Notes: generated by a model not told the origin, from the letters alone. Positions 21,325 to 29,765 are shown, counted from the first letter of the stretch. The stretch is 64,000 nucleotides of DNA from Companilactobacillus farciminis KCTC 3681 = DSM 20184 (GCF_002706745.1 NZ_CP017702.1:620001-684000); one strand, 5' to 3'. Translations and numbers: made by a program.

Positions 21325-21606
21325 TTGAAAAGGTTGACGAGTGGAAACTGGGTTTTTATGTTGGACATGGGAAATGTAGACTTATTGCAGCATTGTTCGC
21401 AGCCTAACTTTTTTGCAACGTTGACGCACGGTAATATTGAAAATCAAGAAGTTCATATTGCTAACTTTGATGATCAATTACGAGATGAAATCCTCCATGA
21501 TATTGAAATTATATCGAGAATAAAAGATGAAGAAGAACTAAAAAAACATTTTATTTATTTAACAAAACAGGTCATTACTCATGCCATAGGCATATTTGAT
21601 GATTAA
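21325..21606 (+). CDS. Island gene, 93 aa, unknown (intact copy)
   Basis: TTG start with AAGGA 7 bp upstream. The sequence begins MKRLTSGNWVFMLDMGN and includes THGNIENQEVHIANFDD and a helical end (KDEEELKKHFIYLTKQV). No family is recognised. The copy at 19226-19508 is broken by a nonsense codon and a frameshift, while most differences between the two are synonymous in this frame. The sRNA promoter begins inside its last codons. Confidence 0.7.
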   Translation: MKRLTSGNWVFMLDMGNVDLLQHCSQPNFFATLTHGNIENQEVHIANFDDQLRDEILHDIEIISRIKDEEELKKHFIYLTKQVITHAIGIFDD

Positions 21607-21694
21607 TCGTTGCTTTGATATACTAAAAAAGCGACCGGTGTAATCGGTTGCAGCCCTTAAATTGACGGCATCCCTTCAGGGGATGTCTTTTTTT
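21596..21694 (+). ncRNA. Small RNA with promoter and terminator, copy 2
   Basis: TTGATG (21596-21601), 17 bp, TATACT (21619-21624), then a ~63-nt transcript with GCGACCGG...TCGGTTGC. The terminator is CATCCC/GGGATG with a T run. Compared with copy 1, one stem changes from GCGGTCGG to GCGACCGG and the distal GCAGACC to GCAGCCC. Confidence 0.65.
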
Positions 21695-21807
21695 ATAATG
21701 TAGTAAGTTGTGATTTACTTTTAAATAACTCGAGTTATGATGTGAATGTAATCAGATAGACAACGAAAAGAAATAAAATTTTTAATAGATAAAAAGGATG
21801 AATTAAA

Positions 21808-22155
21808 ATGAAAAGATTTGATCAAGAGATTTTATTGTCTACCACTCGTACAGATGATGATAAAGTTGGACAACCGTTTTTGATTCAGAATACATTTTAT
21901 GATCGTCATGGAGAAATAAAGAAAAGAACTTTAGAATTAGATTCTAGGTCAGATGCATATGAATATTTTTATATTCAATTTTCAAGTGATCGTTATCAAC
22001 CGGACCAGTTTAGATTAATTTTAAGATTGGATAATTTTAAGTGTGGCAATATTGATTATGCTGAGGAAGTGAAAGAACAAATTGATGAAATTGTATCATT
22101 GGCAGAAAAAATAAATAAGAAATTAAAAAAAGAAGGATGGATTGAATTTAAGTAA
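21808..22155 (+). CDS. Island protein family, paralogue 2 (115 aa, unknown)
   Basis: Intact second member, starting MKRFDQEILLSTTRTDDDKVGQPF and ending KKEGWIEFK. It differs from paralogue 1 mostly in the C-terminal helix (EEVKEQIDEIVSLAEKINKKL). AAAAAGGATG lies before the ATG. It belongs to the second duplicated unit and is followed by the third att repeat. The function is unknown. Confidence 0.75.
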   Translation: MKRFDQEILLSTTRTDDDKVGQPFLIQNTFYDRHGEIKKRTLELDSRSDAYEYFYIQFSSDRYQPDQFRLILRLDNFKCGNIDYAEEVKEQIDEIVSLAEKINKKLKKEGWIEFK

Positions 22156-22343
22156 TTTTGTCCTTTGGAATATCAATAAATATAGGATATAATTCAATTA
22201 TAGAAAGTGGAGATTTGTAACGGCAAAAACATTGTCTAAAAAAGGAAAAAATGACTTTTTAAATTTTTGCCACATTTTTGAAGTAAAAAAAGTTTGTGAA
22301 AAAAATCTATCCGCTGTATCCACTGTCCTGCAAGGAGTAGAGA

Positions 22344-22394
22344 GCCTGTTAAAAAAACAGGCGCATTTTGGTTCTATTCCGGGAGGGATCATTT
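22344..22394 (+). repeat. Attachment-type direct repeat 3 with flanking hairpin
   Basis: 22370-22394 repeats the tRNA-Arg 3' end (GGTTCTATTCCGGGAGGGATC) and ends where similarity to the other two repeats stops. The upstream hairpin GCCTG/CAGGC (22344-22362) is the compensated form of the one at 20183. This marks the outer border of the second unit. Confidence 0.8.
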
Positions 22395-22427
22395 GGTGTT
22401 ATTCCAAATAATATCCTTAAAAAAATT

Positions 22428-22473
22428 ACCAAAAGCCACGAATGTTAATTTAATAACATTCGTGGCTTTTGGT
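22428..22473. repeat. Perfect 19-bp inverted repeat
   Basis: CCAAAAGCCACGAATGTTA is followed by a six-base loop and its exact complement. There is no T run on either side, so a simple terminator is not certain. It lies just outside the third att repeat. The rest of 22156-22645 holds only a short tandem repeat and a terminator. Confidence 0.75.
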
Positions 22474-22546
22474 TTCCGTCTTTATTAATGGATGTTTTTT
22501 TCCTAAGAATCGTAATAAAAAACTCTGTAGGACTATAGACCACCTC

Positions 22547-22590
22547 TTTTATATATTTGTGTCATTTTATATATTTGTGTCATTTTATAT
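22547..22590 (+). repeat. Tandem repeat, 18-bp unit
   Basis: TTTTATATATTTGTGTCA occurs twice in full and once in part. AT-rich and non-coding. Confidence 0.8.
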
Positions 22591-22616
22591 AGTTTCTCCC
22601 AATATTTGGATAAAAT

Positions 22617-22639
22617 AAAAGACCATCTAAGGTCTTTTT
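22617..22639 (-). terminator. Bidirectional terminator after the lipoprotein gene
   Basis: AAAAGACC pairs with GGTCTTTT around a six-base loop, with a T run on one side and an A run on the other. It lies a few bases beyond the minus-strand stop. Confidence 0.8.
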
Positions 22640-22645
22640 TATTTA

Positions 22646-23587
22646 TTAAAGTTGAATTATTCCAGTATCGTAGTCCTTATGGGTATCATATGCAAAATCA
22701 TCATCACCATAATTGTTACCAGTAAATATAATCCGGACACTAGTTATATCAGTGGCATTTTGCATATTAGGAATAAAGAAGTATACCCAACCATCTTTTT
22801 TAGCACCTTTAAGTAAATCACCGCCGACATCGTCGCTCTCATATATATCTGCATCTATTTGTTGGCCATCGTTAGTAGTCAATGTGCCTTGATTTGGGTA
22901 AATTTTAACATCATAATCTGGACTACTTACGTTAAAATGAACCCCGATTAATCCCTGTAAGGTAGTTCCATCGCTATCTTCATAATCTCCATCGAACTTT
23001 CCAACGTTGATATTATCGATGATTGTTTGTACGCCTGCCCATGAAGAATCAGACCAATCTGTTTTATGTTTTTTAATATCCGTATATTTATAACCCTCGG
23101 AATCATTTGTTTCATCGTCAGTATTTTCGTCTGATGAGTTATCATTTTCGGCATCTATTTTTTTATCCCATTTTATCCAATTTTTTATAGCCTTTGTGTC
23201 GGAACCATCAAAATATTGGTCTGCTATTTTTTTAGAAGAGGCATAGAAGTAATCTTCAAATTCCTCATCTTTGAAACTATTTAATGTACGACGCATTTTT
23301 TTATTCATATTCATGAGTGCTTTAGTTAATTTTTTGTTTTCGGTATTCTTTTCTAACTTTTGATCTTCCTGATCGATAATATCAATACTTTTTTTTACCT
23401 GTTTTAAATATTTAGATTTCTTTTCTGTTCTACGAGTAACCTTGTATGCTTTCAAAGTAGCAGCATTTGTGGTATTAAAGGATTCCTCTAAATCCGATTT
23501 GCTCATTTTGGTGTTGGTTGAGCAGGCCGTAGCAAAGATCATTACCATCCCTAAAATAGATAGGAATAGTAGTAATTTTTTCTTCAT
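22646..23587 (-). CDS. Putative lipoprotein with a DUF4352-like C-terminal domain
   Basis: A 313-aa exported lipoprotein. I start at the ATG at 23587 because GGGGGA lies 8 bp before it; a GTG five codons earlier has no ribosome site. The signal peptide ends in lipobox ATAC. Residues ~25-130 are lysine-rich and helical, followed by a D/E/N-rich linker (ENDNSSDENTDDETNDSE). The C-terminal ~110 residues (VHFNVSSPDYDVKIYPNQG, VGGDLLKGAKKDGWVYFFIP) look like the immunoglobulin-like DUF4352 fold. It is oriented against the island genes and lies past the third att repeat. The function is unknown. Confidence 0.75.
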   Translation of the reverse strand: MKKKLLLFLSILGMVMIFATACSTNTKMSKSDLEESFNTTNAATLKAYKVTRRTEKKSKYLKQVKKSIDIIDQEDQKLEKNTENKKLTKALMNMNKKMRRTLNSFKDEEFEDYFYASSKKIADQYFDGSDTKAIKNWIKWDKKIDAENDNSSDENTDDETNDSEGYKYTDIKKHKTDWSDSSWAGVQTIIDNINVGKFDGDYEDSDGTTLQGLIGVHFNVSSPDYDVKIYPNQGTLTTNDGQQIDADIYESDDVGGDLLKGAKKDGWVYFFIPNMQNATDITSVRIIFTGNNYGDDDFAYDTHKDYDTGIIQL

Positions 23588-24100
23588 CTTGTTTTCCCCC
23601 ACAGAAAGTCAGCTTTTATTGTCATCAGGATTTGGACGAAGCGTAATCATACTTTTTCTAAGGATTGTGCAAAAATAACTTTAGTTTTTCTTTCAATCAC
23701 TAAGTTAGCGCTTACAACAATGCCAAAAAATGCCACATTTGATATAGATAATAAAATATATATCTTAGCTCACAGGATGAGGCATACTAATGTCTTACTA
23801 GACTTTTAAGCTTTTAATTATTACAATGACAGATTTCCTTATTTCTTATTATCCATTAATAGTGAGGTAATTCAAAGTTTTTAAACAAATTATATGGTAA
23901 ATAATAATTATTAATTTTATTTATATATAAGGCTAAAGTTTAAATACTGGTATGGATATGAAACGTTGATAATTTAAGTACAATTAGACAATTAAAGCGT
24001 TTTTTATAAGGATATCTGTGATAGAAATGAAAAGTTTCGTATAATCATATTAATAGGGAAATGATGAAGTCGAGTTCAAAATATATTTGGAGATAGAAAA

Positions 24101-24191
24101 ATGAACGAGAAAGAGAAAAAATGTGAACTTTATTCTGCAAAAAGATTGCAGGAAATTAATAGAAACGCGTAAACAAGAAGGTAAACCTTAA
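24101..24191 (+). pseudogene. Deleted relative of the 58-aa gene
   Basis: The start (MNEKEKKCELYSAKR) and the end (AGGTAAACCTTAA) match the gene at 20434-20610, but about 89 bp in the middle are missing. The rest is out of frame and the reading stops after 24 codons. The rest of 23588-24233 is AT-rich with no other feature seen. Confidence 0.65.
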
Positions 24192-24233
24192 ACTAGGTAT
24201 TTTGAACAATGATCTTAAAGGGGGGAGTAAAAA

Positions 24234-24578
24234 ATGAAAAGATATGATCGTAAAATATTGGTGTCTACCATTCTTACAGATGATGATGAAGAGGGACAAC
24301 CTTTCTTAATTCAAAATACATTTTTCGATCGTCATGGAGAAATAAAGAAAAGAACTATAGAATTAAATCCTAAGTCGAATGCTTATAGATATTTTTACAT
24401 CGAAGCTTCAAGTGGTCGCTATGAGCCTGATAAATATGCACTATACCTAAGGATGGATAGTTTCCAAAGCGGCAATATTGCGTATGCTAAACTTGTAAGA
24501 GAACAACTTGATGAAATTATATCGTTAGGGGAAACTATGAAAATGAGTTTGGATAAAGAAGGATGGATTGAAATCTAA
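24234..24578 (+). CDS. Island protein family, paralogue 3 (114 aa, unknown)
   Basis: The most diverged of the three copies, starting MKRYDRKILVSTILTDDDEEGQPF. It keeps PFLIQNTFFDRHGEIKKRT, RY-PDKY and the KEGWIE end. AAAGGGGGGAG gives a strong ribosome site. It follows the deleted 58-aa relative, so the pair 58-aa gene plus 115-aa gene may be an ancestral unit. The function is unknown. Confidence 0.75.
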   Translation: MKRYDRKILVSTILTDDDEEGQPFLIQNTFFDRHGEIKKRTIELNPKSNAYRYFYIEASSGRYEPDKYALYLRMDSFQSGNIAYAKLVREQLDEIISLGETMKMSLDKEGWIEI

Positions 24579-24590
24579 GTATCTAATATT

Positions 24591-24716
24591 TTATTTAATT
24601 AAAAAATAGAGTATACCTAAAAATAGTATGATTATGACTAACCATTGATACCATTTTGTTGGTTTGTAAAGTTCAACTGATATTGTAGTGTTATGTTTGT
24701 GGTACGTTTTTTTCAT
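24591..24716 (-). CDS. Small single-TM protein, 41 aa
   Basis: Minus-strand ORF starting MKKTYHKHNTTISVELYKP, then one strongly hydrophobic helix (WLVIIILFLGILYFLI) and a final lysine. AAGGAGT lies 10 bp before the ATG, a very good ribosome site. The N-terminal part is cytosolic by charge. No family is recognised; it may be a membrane-active or regulatory peptide. Confidence 0.65.
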   Translation of the reverse strand: MKKTYHKHNTTISVELYKPTKWYQWLVIIILFLGILYFLIK

Positions 24717-24806
24717 AATGTACGACTCCTTAAAAGATATTAGTGAATTAAATCGTAATATTAAACTGTTTTTAACCGATTTTTTATTTTGGAGGAAATG
24801 ATTATA

Positions 24807-25019
24807 ATGCAGATCAATAAAATATTACCCGAATTTACATGGATAAAGGTCAAAGATGGTCGGACTGGTACGATTGCTGAAGTACATGATGATGGAAAGA
24901 AATCTAATTATTTTGTTGAGTATATTCCACACTCTCAATGCGAAGATGATGACTCATTTTGTGCTAATAATGAAGATATAATTAAATATATAATTAAATA
25001 TATCTTACCAAATAATTAG
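24807..25019 (+). CDS. DUF4926-like small protein
   Basis: A 70-aa soluble protein. The ATG at 24807 is chosen because GGAGG at 24791-24795 is 11 bp upstream; the nearer ATG at 24798 is too close and the TTG at 24789 overlaps the site. The core G--GTIAEVHDDG, then YFVEYIP resembles the small DUF4926 beta-barrel. The C-terminus is acidic with two cysteines. The thioesterase gene starts 9 bp after its stop, so they may share a transcript. Confidence 0.6.
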   Translation: MQINKILPEFTWIKVKDGRTGTIAEVHDDGKKSNYFVEYIPHSQCEDDDSFCANNEDIIKYIIKYILPNN

Positions 25020-25028
25020 GAGAAAACC

Positions 25029-25532
25029 ATGCAAAACTTAAAATGTAGTGACACCTTATCAATCAGTAACCATCGGGTCTTTTCATCTGATTTGAATGAG
25101 CACAATACTGTCTTTGGTGGCAAAACATTGATGACGATTGACGATAATTCATCTATATCGGCGTCACGAATTGCTCGGATTGAAACAGTGACTGCTTCGA
25201 TAGATCAAGTTAATTTTATTTTACCGTTTGGTCTACAAGATTCGATGTGTACCGAGTCTTACGTGTCCGGTGTTGGTAGTCGCTCAATTGAAGTCTTTAC
25301 TAAAATAATTGGAGAACATCTAAAGACTGGCAAGAGATTTCTAGGTTTGACTTGCTTTTCTACATTTGTGGTGACTGATAAAAGCATCGTCTTGCCAAGT
25401 ATTGTGCCTGATAGCGATGAAGCAGAGTATGTTTGCAGCGGTTATCAAAAACGTCAATCTGAACGTTTAGAAAAATTGTTAGAACAAGAAAAGTTTAATC
25501 AAAATATTAGTTTGAAGTTTCCTTGGCAATAA
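25029..25532 (+). CDS. Acyl-CoA thioesterase (hotdog fold, YkhA/YciA type)
   Basis: A 167-aa hotdog-fold enzyme that hydrolyses acyl-CoA. Motifs seen are HRVFSSDLNEHNTVFGGKTL, with the catalytic Asn/Gly-Gly region, IDDNSSISASRIAR, and VGSRSIEVFTKIIGE. AGGAGAAAACC precedes the ATG. A cre-like box and a PTS gene follow. The natural acyl chain is unknown. Confidence 0.85.
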   Translation: MQNLKCSDTLSISNHRVFSSDLNEHNTVFGGKTLMTIDDNSSISASRIARIETVTASIDQVNFILPFGLQDSMCTESYVSGVGSRSIEVFTKIIGEHLKTGKRFLGLTCFSTFVVTDKSIVLPSIVPDSDEAEYVCSGYQKRQSERLEKLLEQEKFNQNISLKFPWQ

Positions 25533-25549
25533 AGTGTCACAGGTATCAT

Positions 25550-25563
25550 TGAAAGCCCTTTCA
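25550..25563 (+). promoter_or_regulatory. cre-like CcpA site upstream of PTS IIC
   Basis: TGAAAGCCCTTTCA is a perfect palindrome with one mismatch to the cre consensus (central CG). It lies 46 bp before the PTS ATG. Confidence 0.55.
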
Positions 25564-25608
25564 TTAACGTGATATAAATTATGTATACAAAAACGAGGGG
25601 GTTAAGAG

Positions 25609-26883
25609 ATGAAAAGTTTTATTGCCTTTATGGAGAAACACTTTTTACCAGTTGCTTCAAAAGTCGGTAATCAACGTCATTTAATTGCGATTCGTGATGC
25701 ATTCGCGTACACAATGCCGTTAATGATCGTTGGTGCCTTTGCCGTACTGATTAACAATTTACCTATTCCCGGATTCCAAGAGTTTATGAATGGGGTCTTC
25801 AGCCAAAAGATGGGGGATTCATACGTTTGGACTCTATTAGGTGGAAATATTTGGAATGGTTCATTCGCTATTCTTTCTATCTTTATTTCATTCTTAGTTG
25901 CTCACAACTTAGCTAAATCTTACGGTGTTGACGGAATTTCTGCCGGTATCGTATCATTAGGTTCTTTCTTTGCCGTTGGTGGTGCACAAGGAATGGATTC
26001 AGCCGGATTGTTCGTAGCCTTATTGGTTGGTTTACTTTCTACTGAATTATTTAGACGTTTATCTGATGTAGATAAATTCACAATTAAGATGCCTGACGGA
26101 GTTCCACCAGCAGTTGCTAAGTCATTCGCTGCTTTACTTCCAGCTATTATCACAATCACTGTCTTTGCCTTTATTACAATGCTTCTAAATGCTATGGGTA
26201 TCGAAAATGTTGTTACAGCTTTCTACAAGGCTGTTCAAGAACCATTCATGGGTATGGCAAATTCATATCCAACAGCATTATTGATTTCCTTTATCACACC
26301 ATTCTTATGGTTCTTTGGTCTTCACGGTGCCAACATGATCGAGCCTTTCATGCAAACTATCAATGCTCCAGCTATTCAAGCTAATGTTGCTGCATTGAAG
26401 GCAGGTAAGGAAATTCCATATATCGTCAATAAACCATTTATGGATTCATTCGTTAATATCGGTGGTACAGGGGTAACAATCGGTTTGATCATCGCCATTT
26501 TTATCGTTGGTAGAAGAAATAAACCTTATATGTCAGTTGCATCCTTAGCATCAGCTCCAGGTTTGTTCAATATTAACGAACCATTAGCGTTTGGTCTTCC
26601 ATTAGTATTGAATCCAATTTTATTCGTACCGTATATTTTGGCTCCAATGGTTTGTGTAAGTATTGCTTACTTTGCTACAGCTAGTGGCTTTATGCCAGCT
26701 GCAACAAGTATGCCGCCTTGGGTAACGCCACCAATCATTGGGGGGATCATCGCTACCGCAAGTTGGCAAGGAGGGGTTATTGCAGCACTTAATATTGCAG
26801 TTGCTGCCCTCATTTATGCACCATTTGTTTATATGAGTACAGCTATGGAAATCAACAAAGCAAACAAATTGCTCGATGATTAA
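25609..26883 (+). CDS. celB: PTS cellobiose-type EIIC permease
   Basis: A 424-aa sugar permease of the lactose/cellobiose PTS family, about ten TM helices. It starts MKSFIAFMEKHFLPVASKVG, typical of CelB, with FGLHGANMIEPFMQ, NIGGTGVTIGLIIAI and NINEPLAFGLPLVLNP. A strong GAGGGGGTTAAG site precedes the ATG. No EIIA or EIIB gene is near. The RpiR-type regulator downstream and the cre-like box upstream suggest sugar-responsive control. The substrate may be a beta-glucoside. Confidence 0.85.
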   Translation: MKSFIAFMEKHFLPVASKVGNQRHLIAIRDAFAYTMPLMIVGAFAVLINNLPIPGFQEFMNGVFSQKMGDSYVWTLLGGNIWNGSFAILSIFISFLVAHNLAKSYGVDGISAGIVSLGSFFAVGGAQGMDSAGLFVALLVGLLSTELFRRLSDVDKFTIKMPDGVPPAVAKSFAALLPAIITITVFAFITMLLNAMGIENVVTAFYKAVQEPFMGMANSYPTALLISFITPFLWFFGLHGANMIEPFMQTINAPAIQANVAALKAGKEIPYIVNKPFMDSFVNIGGTGVTIGLIIAIFIVGRRNKPYMSVASLASAPGLFNINEPLAFGLPLVLNPILFVPYILAPMVCVSIAYFATASGFMPAATSMPPWVTPPIIGGIIATASWQGGVIAALNIAVAALIYAPFVYMSTAMEINKANKLLDD

Positions 26884-27050
26884 TTAACGTTCTAAAGAAG
26901 GATGACATTGCTCATCCTTTTTATTTTCTCCAAAATGATACAGGCAGTGACAATAATGTCATATTTATCACGGATGAGTTAAAATGCTCTTGCGAAGCTA
27001 ATTTCATGTAATGTAGAATTAAATAAAACGTTTACAAAGTAGGTAAGGGA

Positions 27051-27818
27051 ATGCTCTTTTTAGATCATACGCCAGAATTGACAGAAACAGATATGATAAT
27101 TTATCGCATAATAGTCAAAAACATGAACACAGTTGTTTACATGCGGATTCGTGATTTGGCCAAAATAACGTATTGTAGTACAGCCAGTATTCAGCGGTTT
27201 TGTCAGAAATTTGATTGTGCTGGTTGGTCAGAATTTAAGACACGTTTGAAATTGTACGTCGCAAATAAAAATTTGAATCAAGAGTATCCGACTGATTTGG
27301 ACAGTGGGGAAGTCGTTCGTTCAATCATGGAAACCGATACGCCAGATGGGCGGCAAAAAATTGACGAAGTTGCCAAGATGCTTTTGACACGCAAGCAAGT
27401 ACTTTGGATTGGTCAGGGAACTTCTAAAATATTGGCTGAATTTGGGGCAGTCAACTATTCTAGTTTTGTTAATTTATCGCTTTTGATTCAAAATCCCATC
27501 GACAATCCAATCGTTGATTTCGATGAAACTGCCACTGACGAATTGTGTTTAATCGTTTGTTCAGTTTCTGGAGAAAATCATATCATCATCAAATATATCG
27601 ACAATTTTATTAAACATAAGATTCCAGTCGTGGCTATCACCAATAACGTTACTTCGACAATTGCCAAGATGAGCCAATATACGCTGACTTATTTTGCAAC
27701 GCAACAAATGATTGAAAGCGACAATGTGACTACCCAGACACCAGCAATGTTTTTGATTGAAAAATTGATTCGTCGAGCTTCATCATTGAAACAGGTTGAA
27801 AAAGATTCTAAACTTTAA
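27051..27818 (+). CDS. RpiR/MurR-family transcription regulator
   Basis: A 255-aa regulator with an N-terminal HTH_6 domain (IRDLAKITYCSTASIQRFCQKF) and a C-terminal SIS sugar-phosphate-binding domain (QVLWIGQGTSKILAEF, VCSVSGENHIIIKYID). AGGTAAGGGA lies before the ATG. Family members sense phosphosugars and control adjacent uptake genes, so the PTS gene upstream is the likely target. No operator was defined. Confidence 0.88.
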   Translation: MLFLDHTPELTETDMIIYRIIVKNMNTVVYMRIRDLAKITYCSTASIQRFCQKFDCAGWSEFKTRLKLYVANKNLNQEYPTDLDSGEVVRSIMETDTPDGRQKIDEVAKMLLTRKQVLWIGQGTSKILAEFGAVNYSSFVNLSLLIQNPIDNPIVDFDETATDELCLIVCSVSGENHIIIKYIDNFIKHKIPVVAITNNVTSTIAKMSQYTLTYFATQQMIESDNVTTQTPAMFLIEKLIRRASSLKQVEKDSKL

Positions 27819-27823
27819 AACGC

Positions 27824-27860
27824 AAAAAAGACCAGAAGTCATATGATTTCTGGTCTTTTT
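27824..27860. terminator. Bidirectional terminator between convergent genes
   Basis: AAAAAGACCAGAA pairs with TTTCTGGTCTTTTT. It serves both the RpiR gene (+) and the SLAP-protein gene (-). Confidence 0.9.
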
Positions 27861-27871
27861 GATATAAGAGA

Positions 27872-29716
27872 TTAGATTAAATCGTTAGCACTGACCCATT
27901 CGTTGGTAGCAACACGGTACATTGTTTGACCGTTGATAGTAGCTGACTTGTCAGTTCTCCAGGCTGTGTTCTTAGCTAAAGCACGGTTAGTAACTTTTTG
28001 GCCATTAGCTTGGTATAATCTGGCGTCATTCTTTGTGAAGACGTTTTGATCAAGTGGTGTAACTTCTAATCCATCAGCTAATTTAGCCCATTCGTTAGTA
28101 GCCACACGTAAGTAGTTTACGCCATCAAGATTCATTAACTTGTCAGCGTACCATGATGAGTCTCCACCTAAAGCACGGTTCTTCAATTCATTACCGTTTT
28201 CATCGAATAAAGTTGCGATTGTGTTTGGTAGTGCGTAGAAAGTAGTTTGGTGGTTAGAGATTGATTTGGTGTGAGTTGGTTTTGTTACTGGTTTTTCTGT
28301 TTCTGTCTTGTTGGTGTTAGAACTATGTGTATTAGAGTTATTGGATGATGAGCTTGAATTTGTTGTAGTTATAGCATCCTTTGGAATTATAGCTTGACCA
28401 TTTTCACCATATTCAATATCCCCAGCCCAAAGTGTAAATTTATCATTTGTTTTTATTTGATTACCATCACTGTCAGAAACAAAAGCTTTTTCTATTTTTC
28501 CATTTTTATCAAAGTTTACTGTTATAAATCCCTTAGGAGGAACGATATCAGTGATACTTCCATTTTTTATTTTCAAAAATGAGAAGGTACTAATAGATCC
28601 CGTGCTATCATTTTTAATGATTTGATAGTTAGTTGTATATTCATTTTTTGAATTGTCAAAATTAGTTCTAATTGCCTTGATTTCATCTGAACTTTTATCG
28701 GGAGTTATGCTGCTTGTTAATTCATCTAATTTTTCAGCATAGGCTTTATAAGCTTCATTTAGAACTTTGCTTGAATTTGAAAAGGGAGAATGACCAGTTT
28801 TCTCAACTTTTAAATCAAATTTTAGTGATTCAATTTCTGATTGTGCAGCTTTGATTGTTGATTTTTCACTATCGATAGTCAAATCACCATTTGAGGTCAC
28901 TGTACCATCAGCAGAGATATTGATGGAAACAGATAATCCAGGAACACTTCCCTTACTTACATCGATATTAGAAGTAGAACTGCCTGATTCCGTAGGCACG
29001 TCTGTAATAATTGTAGTAGAAGTTGTATCGTCAGATGATTTAACTGAAACGGTAATATCATTCAGCAAAATTTTATTTTGATAATCTTGTTGTAATTGAT
29101 TCATTTGAGTTGTTAATTCTTTTATTTCTGAAATAGATTTAACTTCTGCGTTATCAATCTTTTCATCAGTTTCAGTAATGAAATTTTGAATGTTTTTAGT
29201 AGTTGTTGTTGAACCGTTTAATGAATCAATTGGAACTGAGCTTTTGAATTCATCATACTTAGGAGTGAAGTTGTCAAGAGCATTTTTTACATTTTCTGGA
29301 TTTTTATCGCCAGTAGTGTCGACTATTGGTAATTGTCCTTGGTCGTTAATCTTAGTAGGGTCTATCGTTACGTTACCATTTTCATCAAGTGTGAATGATA
29401 CGTTGTAATCATTTGTTGATTCATCATTATTTTTTGGATCAACAATAAAATAATTTGCTGGAAGAGTTAATTCTACATCTTCAGCAACGCCAAATTCCTT
29501 AAAAGTGTGTGTTACAGAAATACTCTTAACTTCCTTTGACTCAATATCATAAGTTTTTACGTCAAACGTTTTCGTTAATGAATCTTGGCTTTGATTTTTA
29601 GTAGTGCCTTCTGATCCAGTCACTTCTCCAGCCAAAACCGTAGTAGCATTACTTACTGGTGCAGCGAGTGTTAGTGCAATAATCCCTAAAACAATTGGTC
29701 CATAATGTTTCTTCAT
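27872..29716 (-). CDS. Secreted surface protein with two C-terminal SLAP domains
   Basis: A 614-aa exported protein. I use the ATG at 29716, which GGAGGG precedes by 9 bp; upstream in-frame starts lie in the leader. The signal peptide is MKKHYGPIVLGIIALTLAAPVSNATTVLAG. The middle has repeated beta-rich segments and helical stretches (EIKELTTQMNQLQQDYQNK), then a Ser/Asn/Thr-rich linker. The last ~120 residues are two SLAP repeats, each ending [RV]ATNEW, which bind secondary wall polymers in lactobacilli. Probably a wall-bound fibre-like protein; the ligand is unknown. Confidence 0.85.
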   Translation of the reverse strand: MKKHYGPIVLGIIALTLAAPVSNATTVLAGEVTGSEGTTKNQSQDSLTKTFDVKTYDIESKEVKSISVTHTFKEFGVAEDVELTLPANYFIVDPKNNDESTNDYNVSFTLDENGNVTIDPTKINDQGQLPIVDTTGDKNPENVKNALDNFTPKYDEFKSSVPIDSLNGSTTTTKNIQNFITETDEKIDNAEVKSISEIKELTTQMNQLQQDYQNKILLNDITVSVKSSDDTTSTTIITDVPTESGSSTSNIDVSKGSVPGLSVSINISADGTVTSNGDLTIDSEKSTIKAAQSEIESLKFDLKVEKTGHSPFSNSSKVLNEAYKAYAEKLDELTSSITPDKSSDEIKAIRTNFDNSKNEYTTNYQIIKNDSTGSISTFSFLKIKNGSITDIVPPKGFITVNFDKNGKIEKAFVSDSDGNQIKTNDKFTLWAGDIEYGENGQAIIPKDAITTTNSSSSSNNSNTHSSNTNKTETEKPVTKPTHTKSISNHQTTFYALPNTIATLFDENGNELKNRALGGDSSWYADKLMNLDGVNYLRVATNEWAKLADGLEVTPLDQNVFTKNDARLYQANGQKVTNRALAKNTAWRTDKSATINGQTMYRVATNEWVSANDLI

Positions 29717-29765
29717 ATCTAATCCCTCCATGTAGTTGTTTACAAGAAAAATATAACAAATCAAG

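Noticed and set aside
20037..22392. Minus-strand ORFs starting MIPPGIEPKC
   Set aside because: They are the reverse reading of the tRNA-Arg 3' end and its repeats, a common annotation artefact.
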